Source of the DNA: an uncultured Thalassolituus sp.
Lineage (GTDB): Bacteria > Pseudomonadota > Gammaproteobacteria > Pseudomonadales > Oceanobacteraceae
Length of the DNA stretch: 64,000 nucleotides
Assembly: GCA_913061435.1 (NCBI GenBank)
Contig: CAJXUK010000007.1
Span: forward strand, 35,604-99,603
Direction: 5' to 3'
A program made the translations under genes and the position numbers. The stretch's first letter is position 1; each line of letters opens with the position of its first letter. Of this stretch, positions 15,036 through 23,372 are shown piece by piece. Below the pieces are notes generated by a model, which had not been told where the DNA came from, did not search any database, and saw only the letters and a program-made list of their open reading frames with translations.

Positions 15036-15645
15036 CGCACAAATCTTCAATAATGCACGAGCCACATTTAGGTTTACGGGCAACACAGGTATAGCGGCCA
15101 TGCAATATAAGCCAGTGATGGGCATCTAAAAGAAACTCTTTAGGTATAAATCGCATCAGCTTTTGCTCTACTTCATCGACGTTTTTACCCGGTGCAATTT
15201 TGGTGCGGTTAGACACACGAAAGATATGAGTGTCGACGGCCATTACCGGATGGCCAAAAGCGGTATTAAGGACAACATTTGCGGTTTTGCGCCCAACACC
15301 GGCTAGGGCTTCCAAAGCCTTGCGATCTTCGGGTACTTCACTGCCATGCAGGTCGATTAAGTCTTTGCACAGTTTGATCACATTTTTGGCTTTGCTGTTA
15401 AATAAACCAATGGTCTTAATGTATTCCTTGAGGCCGTCTTCGCCTAAAGCGTAAATAGCTGCTGGGGTATTGGCAACGGGAAACAGTTTACGCGTGGCTT
15501 TATTCACACTGACATCGGTGGCTTGTGCTGATAACGCCACTGCAACTAATAATTCAAACGGTGAAGAGTACTCTAACTCGGTCACTGGGTTGGGATTTTC
15601 ATCGCGTAAGCGAGTAAATATTTGAGTGCGTTTTAGTTTGTTCAT
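15010..15645 (-). CDS. nth: endonuclease III (DNA glycosylase/AP lyase)
   Basis: Removes oxidised pyrimidines and cleaves the abasic site. 211 aa from the ATG at 15645 (MNKLKRTQIFTRLRDENPNP), which matches the standard Nth start; the frame runs further upstream without homology. Visible are the helix-hairpin-helix with the catalytic Lys (LAGVGRKTANVVLN), the catalytic Asp in AVDTHIFRV, and the [4Fe-4S] motif C-x6-C-x2-C-x5-C (CVARKPKCGSCIIEDLC). The last residues LKKT and the stop lie in or next to the right end of the integrated element. Confidence 0.96.
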   Translation of the reverse strand: MNKLKRTQIFTRLRDENPNPVTELEYSSPFELLVAVALSAQATDVSVNKATRKLFPVANTPAAIYALGEDGLKEYIKTIGLFNSKAKNVIKLCKDLIDLHGSEVPEDRKALEALAGVGRKTANVVLNTAFGHPVMAVDTHIFRVSNRTKIAPGKNVDEVEQKLMRFIPKEFLLDAHHWLILHGRYTCVARKPKCGSCIIEDLCEYSPLKKT

Positions 15646-15792
15646 GGTCGATAACAACTTATGATAACAGCGACTTGGGTATGGGCTAAGTTTACTGGAC
15701 TCAGGCTGTGTATAGAAGAGCAAAGCAATTGACAGGGTAGGCAATTTCTTACAGTATCAAAATTGATGATTTTATATACTCAAGGTCAAGCT

Positions 15793-16167
15793 ATGTCTAA
15801 TACGCCCAACTTAAAAGATGCTCAGTTTAACGATTTGCAAAAATTTCAGTATCTAAGCCGTGCTAAAAATAATGCCTTAGCTGCGTATGCTTTAATGGTT
15901 TTAGGCATGTTCACCGGTATCTTTTGGTTCATTGGTGCTATTTGGGCCATGGTCAAAAAAGATGACGCTCTAAATACGCCGTATTACGACCATTATAGTA
16001 ATATTATTACAACGTTTTGGTGGGGACTTATTTGGACAGTAATCGGTATGATTACGTGGATGTTAGTGGTGGGAGTATTTATTTGCGGTATCGTTTGGAT
16101 TTGGGTCATTTATCGCATTATTAAAGGCTTGGCGAAAATTACATCCGACAAGCCTTACGCTGGCTAG
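15793..16167 (+). CDS. small membrane protein, DUF4870-like
   Basis: 124-aa protein from the ATG at 15793 (AAGG Shine-Dalgarno); an upstream in-frame ATG is less likely. A soluble N-terminus of about 30 residues is followed by three predicted membrane segments (around ALMVLGMFTGIFWFIGAIWAM, ITTFWWGLIWTVIGMITWML and VVGVFICGIVWIWVIYRIIK), with YYDHYSNIITTFW between the first two. The H-x-x-N pattern before the second segment and the closing RIIKGL are typical of DUF4870/YvlD-like proteins. Function unknown. Confidence 0.7.
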   Translation: MSNTPNLKDAQFNDLQKFQYLSRAKNNALAAYALMVLGMFTGIFWFIGAIWAMVKKDDALNTPYYDHYSNIITTFWWGLIWTVIGMITWMLVVGVFICGIVWIWVIYRIIKGLAKITSDKPYAG

Positions 16168-16198
16168 AATTAAGTGCTGGCTCAATTAATTACAGTAT

Positions 16199-16882
16199 TT
16201 AAACCCGGTTATCGCCTACGCTGTAAGCAATCGTTTGGCTGATTTCTTGCAGCGATAAACCACTCTGTTTTTGCATGTCGTTAAAAAATGCCTGCGCAGC
16301 TTTAAGCGACTTTTTGCTTTGTAATCCTCCCTCAATAATCTCATTAGCGCGTAAATAGGCTTCGATATCACGTGATAATAAAAAGGTATCTTTGCCCATG
16401 GCTCGCAAGGCATAAGGACCGGTATTGCCTCCTAATCGAGCCCCGTGTTTTTTCAACCATGCCCATAAACCAATAATATCGTCACTGGGCCACTCCGCTA
16501 TTAACTGATGGAACGCTTTGCCTTCATCTTTAGCGGTGAAGTGGATCATAGAGGCGTTGGTCATAATGGTTTTGACCTTATTGTAGTTACGTACTATACG
16601 TTCGTCAGATGATTTTTCTTCGAGCATTTCTGGCGGCATCATTAACAATTTTTTGATATTAAAATCCCAAAAAACTTCACGAAATCCCGGCCATTTTTTA
16701 TTAATTACCGACCAATAAAAACCACTCTGAAAAATTTTACGAGTAAATTCTTCTAACCAGTCATCGTCGCTGTGTGTCATTAACTGCTGTGCATTCAGCG
16801 GTGTTGAGGTGATATAGGCGAGGGCAACTTTCCCTCCTTTACGTTTAGCCGCACGTTGTTGTATATCGAAAAATGTTTCCAT
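16199..16882 (-). CDS. 3-methyladenine DNA glycosylase I-like protein
   Basis: 227-aa helix-hairpin-helix superfamily protein of the Tag type, expected to remove 3-methyladenine. Visible are a FTRKIFQSGFYWSVINKKW segment corresponding to the Tag 'FQAGLSW' region, the helix around RIVRNYNKVKTIMTNASMI, and a C-terminal half with GPYALRAMGKDTFLLSRDIEAYL. The last resembles the helix-hairpin-helix and following Asp region. The zinc-binding cysteines of canonical Tag are not present, so it is a divergent homologue. Monocistronic, followed by a small spacer. Confidence 0.7.
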   Translation of the reverse strand: METFFDIQQRAAKRKGGKVALAYITSTPLNAQQLMTHSDDDWLEEFTRKIFQSGFYWSVINKKWPGFREVFWDFNIKKLLMMPPEMLEEKSSDERIVRNYNKVKTIMTNASMIHFTAKDEGKAFHQLIAEWPSDDIIGLWAWLKKHGARLGGNTGPYALRAMGKDTFLLSRDIEAYLRANEIIEGGLQSKKSLKAAQAFFNDMQKQSGLSLQEISQTIAYSVGDNRV

Positions 16883-16945
16883 AATAAATGGCTAACCGTC
16901 TCTTATTAATTGTGTAAATGTATCGCTGTGGTTAACAATCGCCCA

Positions 16946-16991
16946 TAAAAAAACCCTACTCAATGGCTGTTAGTCGGCATTGAGTAGGGTT
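16946..16991 (-). terminator. rho-independent terminator of fadE
   Basis: Perfect 14-bp stem AACCCTACTCAATG (16952-16965) and CATTGAGTAGGGTT (16978-16991) around a 12-base loop. The A-run at 16947-16953 reads as a T-run on the minus strand, just after the fadE stop. Confidence 0.9.
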
Positions 16992-17003
16992 GGTTACCGA
17001 TCG

Positions 17004-19565
17004 TTAAACGGTTTCTTCAGTTTCTGAAGTTGTATCGGTTTTATCGGTTTTCTTTTTAGCTGCTTTTTTCTCAGCCGTTTTCTTTTCCGCTTTTGGCTTG
17101 GCTTTGGCGGCGGTTTTTGCGGCTGGTTTTACAGAATCATGCTTAACAGACACTTTACCTAAACCTTCAAGGGGAAAGTGATCAACATTGACCATTTCTA
17201 GCACATCTTTTTCGAAAGCAATCATAAAATCGCCTTCTTCTTGTGTTAGAACGCCCATCGCAACACCGTCGGTGATGCGGTTTTCAATGGTTAAGTTTGA
17301 TTCATCGTATTTACCCGCTTTAAGTGCTGCGCCAATCTTTTTATAAATAGGATCAGCTTGATCTACGCGAGCCAGTAGTGAATCGTACTTGAACATAGGG
17401 TTACGACCGTTGTCACCACGATAAGTGCCTGTGATTAAACGTTCACGAGTTGCAGTTGCTGAGGTAGTAAGATCGACAATTTTAGTAACCAGCTTATCAC
17501 CAGGCTTAGAAGCGCTGCGACCGATCGGCATAGTCAATGCACGGACTAACCAACCTACAGGACGTGAGGGTAAATTCTGCGTAAAGCCATGCAGAGCATC
17601 TTCAAACTCAGTAAACAATTTAGCCATTGCGTATTCTACAAGTGGTAAATCATCTTTTTGGCGACCTTGATCTTCCCAATGTTTTAACGTCATAGATGCT
17701 AAGTACAACTTAGACAACATGTCAGCTAAACGTGCAGAAATCTGCTCGCGGAATTTCAGTTCACCCCCTAGTGAAAACATTGCCATGTCCACACACAAGG
17801 CAAAGTTTGCGGCGTAGCGGTTAATCTGCTTGTAGTGTTTCTTAGTAGGGCCTGTCGCAGGAACAGAAGTAAATGCAGCATTTGTGGTGCTTAATACCAA
17901 AGAGCGAGCGATATTAGAGAAGATAAAACCAAAGTGACCAAACAAGGCTTTATCAAACGCTTTTAGATCGTTCGCTTTTGCAGCGTGCATTTCTGGTAGT
18001 ACAAAAGGATGGCAGCGGATAGCACCCTGACCAAAGGTGATCATGGTACGGGTAAGAATGTTTGCACCTTCTACAGTAATCGCAACCGGTACAGAAGAAT
18101 ACCCAGATTCTACATAGTTACCTGGCCCACGCATGATGGCGCTACCGCCATGAATGTCCATGCTGTCGATAGCAATTTGGCGTGCAGATTCGGTTAAGTT
18201 GTATTTTAAAATAGCCGATGGCACGGATGGTTTTTCACCATTATCAATCGAGATAGCCGTAACTCGAGCTGCAGCCGCATTAATATAAGAGTGAGCAGCA
18301 ATGCGTGCTAGCGGCTCTTGGATACCTTCTAATTTTGAAATTGGGATACCAAATTGACGACGTATACGAGCATAAGCACCGGCTGTCGCAATGCCGTACT
18401 TACCACCGCCAGCACCTGATGATGGTAGGGTAATGCAACGACCAACCGATAAACATTCAACCAGCATTTTCCAACCTTGGCCTGCATTTTTAGCACCACC
18501 GATAATGAAATCTAATGGAATAAAAACGTCTTTACCAAAAATAGGTCCGTTCATAAAAGGAGAACCAATAGGGTTGTGACGATTGCCAATTTCCATGCCT
18601 TCAAGGTGGCGTGGTAACAAGGCAACGGTAATACCGATGTCGTTTTTATCACCCAGTAGTTTTTCTGGGTCAAACATACGAAACGCTAAACCGACCACAG
18701 TCGCCACAGGTGCTAGTGTGATGTAACGTTTGTTGAAGTTCATTTTTAAACCCAAAACTTCTTTGCCTTCCCACATACCTTTACAAACAACACCTGTATC
18801 TGGCAAAGAGGTTGCGTCAGAACCAGCGCGTGGCCCGGTTAGGCCAAAACAAGGAATCTCACGGCCATCAACTAAACGTGGTAAATAATGATTCTTTTGA
18901 TCGTCGGTGCCGTACTTTAAAAGCAGTTCGCCAGGGCCTAATGAGTTGGGTACACCAATGGTCGATAATACTGCACTAGAAATTCCCGACAGCTTTTGTA
19001 AAACAGCAGATTGTGCTTGAGCGGAAAATTCTAGGCCACCGTATTCTTTTGGAATGATCATCGAGAAGAAACGGTTTTCTTTAATGTAGTTCCACACTTC
19101 AACGGGCATGTCGCCGTTTTCTTTGATCTCGTACTCGTTCACCATTGAACACAAAGTTTCAACTTCGTTATCTAAAAAAGCTTGCTCGTCAGCACGTAGT
19201 TGAGGGTTTGGATGATCAAGCAGTTTTTGCCAATTTGGTTTACCGGCAAATAACTCACCGTCCCACCATACTGTTCCCGCTTCTAATGCCGTGGATTCGG
19301 TTTCGGACATTTCGGGTAAGATTTTTTTGTAAATAGTAAAAATAGGTCGTGTTATGTTATTGCTGCGGAAGTTAGGCAGGCTTAATACCCCAAAAGCGGC
19401 AGTAAACAGCAATGAGATAACTGTAAAGCCGGTAGCAGCATCAGCAAAATAAGCCAAAACTGTGATCGCGGCGGTGGTGTAAGTAGCGGTTTTTAGATTG
19501 GTTTTTTTATAAGCTAGCGCAATTAATGCTACGGTTAGCAGCAGCGCCCAGGTTGTTGTTGTCAT
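17004..19565 (-). CDS. fadE: acyl-CoA dehydrogenase FadE (long form)
   Basis: FAD-dependent first step of fatty acid beta-oxidation. At 853 aa it is longer than the roughly 815-aa E. coli protein. Two N-terminal membrane segments (about residues 5-20 and 28-58) are followed by the dehydrogenase core: GIPKEYGG-type helix (MIIPKEYGGLEFSAQAQS), FGLTGPRAGSDATS for FAD/substrate contact, GRCITLPSSGAGGGK, and the helix with IHGGSAIMRGPGNY. The last 40 residues are an unusual Lys/Ala-rich tail (repeats of AKAKPKAEKK, AEKKAAKKK) ending in acidic and Thr residues, absent from standard FadE. It has its own terminator. Confidence 0.93.
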   Translation of the reverse strand: MTTTTWALLLTVALIALAYKKTNLKTATYTTAAITVLAYFADAATGFTVISLLFTAAFGVLSLPNFRSNNITRPIFTIYKKILPEMSETESTALEAGTVWWDGELFAGKPNWQKLLDHPNPQLRADEQAFLDNEVETLCSMVNEYEIKENGDMPVEVWNYIKENRFFSMIIPKEYGGLEFSAQAQSAVLQKLSGISSAVLSTIGVPNSLGPGELLLKYGTDDQKNHYLPRLVDGREIPCFGLTGPRAGSDATSLPDTGVVCKGMWEGKEVLGLKMNFNKRYITLAPVATVVGLAFRMFDPEKLLGDKNDIGITVALLPRHLEGMEIGNRHNPIGSPFMNGPIFGKDVFIPLDFIIGGAKNAGQGWKMLVECLSVGRCITLPSSGAGGGKYGIATAGAYARIRRQFGIPISKLEGIQEPLARIAAHSYINAAAARVTAISIDNGEKPSVPSAILKYNLTESARQIAIDSMDIHGGSAIMRGPGNYVESGYSSVPVAITVEGANILTRTMITFGQGAIRCHPFVLPEMHAAKANDLKAFDKALFGHFGFIFSNIARSLVLSTTNAAFTSVPATGPTKKHYKQINRYAANFALCVDMAMFSLGGELKFREQISARLADMLSKLYLASMTLKHWEDQGRQKDDLPLVEYAMAKLFTEFEDALHGFTQNLPSRPVGWLVRALTMPIGRSASKPGDKLVTKIVDLTTSATATRERLITGTYRGDNGRNPMFKYDSLLARVDQADPIYKKIGAALKAGKYDESNLTIENRITDGVAMGVLTQEEGDFMIAFEKDVLEMVNVDHFPLEGLGKVSVKHDSVKPAAKTAAKAKPKAEKKTAEKKAAKKKTDKTDTTSETEETV

Positions 19566-19947
19566 AAAGACCTCGATTTTATTTTTGGATGTTTACAACG
19601 AGCGGTATAAAGACTCTGTACAGCACCAGACTCGTTATGTTCGACATTTAACCAACAAACGTTAAACGCTTCAATACAGTACGGAATTTAAAATAAATCG
19701 GATTTATGAGATTGCTTCATTAATATTTAGGGTAACGCTGAATTGATGATGTGGTTATTGACGTCTCTAACAAAGAGTCTAATAAAGTGGCTAACAAAGA
19801 GTCTAATAAAGTGGATAACAAAGTGGATAACAAAGTGGACAGCAAGGAGATGAGTAAATAGAGAAAAGATCAACAAACGGGGCATAAAACAGATCAGTAT
19901 TATACCCAGTATGTCGGTTTTGCGGTTATGTTTTACAGGTTTATCAG
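19566..19947. other. 382-bp spacer between fadE and acyl-CoA ligase with tandem repeats
   Basis: The first 200 bases contain the fadE promoter region (both neighbours are on the minus strand) with no clear regulator site. The middle holds a 12-base-unit tandem repeat (19767-19838), described separately. The remaining 100 bases lead to the stop of the ligase gene and contain no clear terminator. Confidence 0.6.
19767..19838 (+). repeat. 12/24-bp tandem repeat array with peptide-coding phase
   Basis: Two exact copies of a 24-mer (19767-19790 and 19791-19814, starting CTAACAAAGAG) are followed by two exact copies of ATAACAAAGTGG (19815-19838). All can be read as six 12-base units. Unit length is a multiple of 3, so the plus-strand frame stays open from a GTG at 19751 to a TAG at 19859-19861. 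It encodes a 36-residue peptide of four-residue blocks [SAD]NK[EV]. There is no Shine-Dalgarno sequence, so translation is doubtful. Confidence 0.8.
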
Positions 19948-21585
19948 TTATGCCTTGAGCAAGTAATCTTGGTATTCCTTACGCAAATCAATTTTTAGCA
20001 GTTTACCGGTGGCAGTATGCGGTAGGCTGTCAACAAAAATCACATCGTCTGGCATCCAGAATTTAGCAATTTTGTCATCTAAGAACTGTTTTACATCTTC
20101 TGCAGTGACGTTTGAATCCGGCTTGCGAATGGCGAGTAATAACGGGCGTTCATCCCATTTTTCGTGAGCAACCCCAATTACGCAGGCTTCTACTAATTCA
20201 GGGTGACCCACAGCGGCGTTTTCTAGGTCGATAGAACTGATCCACTCGCCACCGGATTTAATGACATCTTTGGAGCGGTCAACAATGGTGAGATAGTTGG
20301 CTGGGTCAATCGTAGCGACATCACCTGTGTCTAACCAGCCATTTTCAAAGCTGCTCATATCATCATTTTTATAGTATTGGCTAATAATCCATGGGCCACG
20401 CACTAACAAACGGCCATAGGCTATACCGTCGTGAGGCCGTGGATCGCCGTTATCATCAACAATTTTCATTTGTACGCCAAAAACAGGGCGGCCTTGCTTT
20501 TGTTGTAAGCGGTAACGCTCCTCTTTTGTCATGTTATTCATGGCAGCGGTGGCAACGTTAGAAGTGCCTAACGGAGACATTTCGGTCATTCCCCAAGCAT
20601 GAACCAAAAAGGCATCATGGTCTTCGTCGAACTTTTTGATCATTGAATATGGAGCTGCCGAACCACCTACAACTACATTTTTTACTGAATCTAGAGTTTT
20701 ACCAATCTCGTCCATGTGGTTTAACAACATTAACCACACCGTGGGTACTCCTAATAATAAATCAGGTTTTTCGGCGTCGATTAATTCCCACAGCGAGGCA
20801 CCATCCATGCCTGGGCCCGGAAATACCAGTTTTGAACCTGTCATCGCACCCGCGTAAGGAACACCCCAGGCGTTCACGTGGAACATGGGCACCACCGGCA
20901 AGATACAAGAAAGGCTAGAAATACCAAGTGCTTCACGGCTGATTTCCGACAAAGCATGGATCAAGGTAGAGCGGTGACTGTAAAGCACGCCTTTAGGATT
21001 TCCCGTTGTGCCCGAGGTATAGCAAAGAGCAGCCGCTGTATTTTCGTCGAACGTTGGCCATTCAAGTTCGTCACTGGATTGATCGATTAACTCTTCATAG
21101 CAAACAGCATTTTTAAGGCTGGTATCAGGCATATTGTTGGCATCGGCCAAAATAATAAAGCCTTCAACGCCGCTTATTTGGTCTTGTATCGCTTCTAATA
21201 ATGGTACGAATGTTAGGTCAACAAAGATCCAGCGGTCTTCGGCGTGATTAATGATGTAAACCAGTTGCTCTGGAAATAAGCGCGGATTAATGGTGTGCAA
21301 TACTGAGCCAATACCGGATACACCAAAGTACAGTTCAAAATGGCGATAGTTATTCCAAGCTAAAGTAGCGATACGGTCGCTAGGCTTTGCGCCTAAATTA
21401 ATAAGCGCATTGGCTATTTGTTTGGAGCGCTTGGCAGCGTCTTTCATGGTGTAACGGTGAATGCTACTGCCTGTGTGGTCGGTTTCGCAACGACGACTGA
21501 CAATTTCACTGTTTGGGTTGGTAGCAACTGCGTGTTCGATTAGCCCAGATATTAACAGTGGGCCTTCCATCATATTGCCTAACAT
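19948..21585 (-). CDS. acyl-CoA ligase (DmdB/medium-chain fatty acid type)
   Basis: 545-aa ANL-superfamily ligase that would activate a fatty acid or 3-methylthiopropionate to its CoA thioester through an acyl-adenylate. The AMP-binding motif is CYTSGTTGNPKG. Further motifs are VVPMFHVNAWGVPY, HAWGMTEMSPLG, GWLDTGDVATID, and the hinge/catalytic Lys region ending PHTATGKLLKIDLR. The opening MLGNMMEGPLLISGL and NPRLFPEQLVYIINHAEDR closely match the DmdB-like group. It may feed FadE-type dehydrogenases nearby. Substrate unproven. Confidence 0.85.
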   Translation of the reverse strand: MLGNMMEGPLLISGLIEHAVATNPNSEIVSRRCETDHTGSSIHRYTMKDAAKRSKQIANALINLGAKPSDRIATLAWNNYRHFELYFGVSGIGSVLHTINPRLFPEQLVYIINHAEDRWIFVDLTFVPLLEAIQDQISGVEGFIILADANNMPDTSLKNAVCYEELIDQSSDELEWPTFDENTAAALCYTSGTTGNPKGVLYSHRSTLIHALSEISREALGISSLSCILPVVPMFHVNAWGVPYAGAMTGSKLVFPGPGMDGASLWELIDAEKPDLLLGVPTVWLMLLNHMDEIGKTLDSVKNVVVGGSAAPYSMIKKFDEDHDAFLVHAWGMTEMSPLGTSNVATAAMNNMTKEERYRLQQKQGRPVFGVQMKIVDDNGDPRPHDGIAYGRLLVRGPWIISQYYKNDDMSSFENGWLDTGDVATIDPANYLTIVDRSKDVIKSGGEWISSIDLENAAVGHPELVEACVIGVAHEKWDERPLLLAIRKPDSNVTAEDVKQFLDDKIAKFWMPDDVIFVDSLPHTATGKLLKIDLRKEYQDYLLKA

Positions 21586-21711
21586 GAGTGTCTTACCTTT
21601 GTTTGTTGTTTTTATTACTTTTGCAATGTATCAACATTACTGGCGAAATTAAAACAGCTCCATCACTCTTTAGTATAGTTTTGGCAATTTTCTCAGTAAC
21701 AAATTGTGTCG

Positions 21712-22431
21712 TTAAGACAAGCTCTTAACAATCCATTGAGAAATATCCTGAATTTGAGGATAACAAACCTGATGTTCCATTGGATATTCGCGAAACTGGC
21801 ACTGGTAGCCAAGACTTACAAGGTCTTCGTAAGCTTTTTTTCCTAAGCTCATGTTGACCACTGGGTCCAGATTGCCGTGATAAATTTGAATATCAATATC
21901 GTGATTAGCTCGACTTGAATTAAAAGTGTGTGGTGCAGTAAGGGTTGGGAAGTAGGTTGAAAGACCGGCTAAACCTGCCAGCTTTTGCGGATACGATAGT
22001 GCTGCATGATAAGCCACCGCTCCGCCTTGAGAAAACCCTAGAACTAAAATACGCTCACTGTGAATGCCGCGTTCTAGTTCACGATCGATCAGCTTATGAA
22101 TCTCGTTTACTGAAGCCAGAAGTTGATTTTGATTCAGTTGGCGTTCTGCCGTTTCCCCTTTTGCTAATTGCTGTGGTGTTAGCTGAGTGGGCATATCTAA
22201 AATATCGTACCAAGCTGGCATGCTAAAGCCGCCGTTAATGGTAACCGGGATAGATGAAGCGTGAGGAAAAATAAAGCGAATGTGGTTAAAACTCTCTCCC
22301 AAGGTTTTTTCCAGCTCCGGCACGAGAGCGGCAAAATCATCACCGCTGGCGCCTAAACCGTGTAGCCAAATAATACTGGCAGTGGGCTGTTGTTTTGAAG
22401 GTGGAATCTCGATAGCGGGTAGATAGGTCAT
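21712..22431 (-). CDS. carboxylesterase/acyl-protein thioesterase-like hydrolase
   Basis: 239-aa alpha/beta hydrolase of the PF02230 (phospholipase/carboxylesterase) family. It has the oxyanion region IIWLHGLGASGDDF, the nucleophile elbow GFSQGG, the catalytic Asp in YHGNLDPVVN and the catalytic His in YPMEHQVC. The FPHA and MPAWYDI segments are typical of the esterases found next to housekeeping genes in pseudomonads. No signal peptide, so cytoplasmic. The natural substrate is unknown. Confidence 0.88.
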   Translation of the reverse strand: MTYLPAIEIPPSKQQPTASIIWLHGLGASGDDFAALVPELEKTLGESFNHIRFIFPHASSIPVTINGGFSMPAWYDILDMPTQLTPQQLAKGETAERQLNQNQLLASVNEIHKLIDRELERGIHSERILVLGFSQGGAVAYHAALSYPQKLAGLAGLSTYFPTLTAPHTFNSSRANHDIDIQIYHGNLDPVVNMSLGKKAYEDLVSLGYQCQFREYPMEHQVCYPQIQDISQWIVKSLS

Positions 22432-22505
22432 GCTAAAGCCTTTGAATGTCGATGCCTTATGGTATGTTAGTTACTTAATTTATGAAATGCTGATGTTGAT
22501 GATTT

Positions 22506-23372
22506 ATGTTAAGTGCGTTGATTCCTAATCTATTTAAAACAAAACCTCTGGTAGACGAAAATACCGCCGATTTTATTTTTTCGACAGTAGCATGGTCCCT
22601 AAAGTATTTTGATCATGAGGAGTTCTTTAAACGCACGCGGTTAATTGCTCCCAGCAATGATTTTTTTCCTGGGCGAGTAAGCAGTGTGGACGAAAAAGCC
22701 CACACTATTTTTCAGCATACTTTGCGTTATTGTGGTGTGTTGCATTGGCCCTTCACGTTAAATTCCTTAGTTAATTTAGGCGTGGATGATGCTTGCCAAG
22801 TGCAGCCTTCACCGCAGCCAGAGCTTGCCGTTATTAGGCGTAATTCCTACCCGCAAACACTTGTTATTGATGAGTTAACGGGTAAGTTTGATAGTTCAAT
22901 TCCGGTGATCATTAGCGAGCAACCCTTGCATGTTTTTTACAATCCTCAGCAAACCTTAAAACCAGAAGATTTAAGTGCCAGTTATGCCCATGTAATTGCT
23001 CAGCATTTGATGATTCAAGCCAAGCAGTTACCTCCAGGTGGTAATCAGTTTTTTGCTGAAGCCAGTGAAGTTCTTGCAGGCATGATGGGTTTTGGTGTGT
23101 TGCTAGCTAATTCGGCTTACACTTTTCGCGGGGGCTGTGGGTCTTGTTATAACGCTATGGCAAACCGCCAGCCCGCTTTAACAGAACTTGATAATGTGTT
23201 TGTGCTGGCCTTGTTTTGTCGCTTAAAAGGCATTTCTAATGCAGAGGGTAAAGGGTATTTAAAAAAGCATTTACGTTCTAGTTATAAGCAAGCGCTTAGC
23301 CAAATTGATAAGCGCTTGCAACGGGATGCTGATTTTAAGCAGCTACTTTTTGCTCAGCAAGATAAGCGTTAA
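22506..23372 (+). CDS. conserved hypothetical protein with GGCGSCYNAMANRQ motif
   Basis: 288-aa soluble protein I do not recognise. It has an N-terminal half with HTIFQHTLRYCGVLHWPF, a central HVIAQHLMIQAKQLPPGG segment, and GGCGSCYNAMANRQPALTELDNVFVLALFCRLKGI, which looks like a conserved helical motif with a Cys-x2-Cys pair. The His and Cys residues could bind metal. It is transcribed divergently from the esterase, and its last 38 bases overlap the 3' end of convergent leuA, which suggests antisense interference or a very compact arrangement. Confidence 0.7.
   Translation: MLSALIPNLFKTKPLVDENTADFIFSTVAWSLKYFDHEEFFKRTRLIAPSNDFFPGRVSSVDEKAHTIFQHTLRYCGVLHWPFTLNSLVNLGVDDACQVQPSPQPELAVIRRNSYPQTLVIDELTGKFDSSIPVIISEQPLHVFYNPQQTLKPEDLSASYAHVIAQHLMIQAKQLPPGGNQFFAEASEVLAGMMGFGVLLANSAYTFRGGCGSCYNAMANRQPALTELDNVFVLALFCRLKGISNAEGKGYLKKHLRSSYKQALSQIDKRLQRDADFKQLLFAQQDKR

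Noticed and set aside
19767..19838. Short direct repeats considered as a CRISPR array
   Set aside because: Units are contiguous 12/24-mers with no unique spacers and no palindromic ends, and no cas genes occur in the window.
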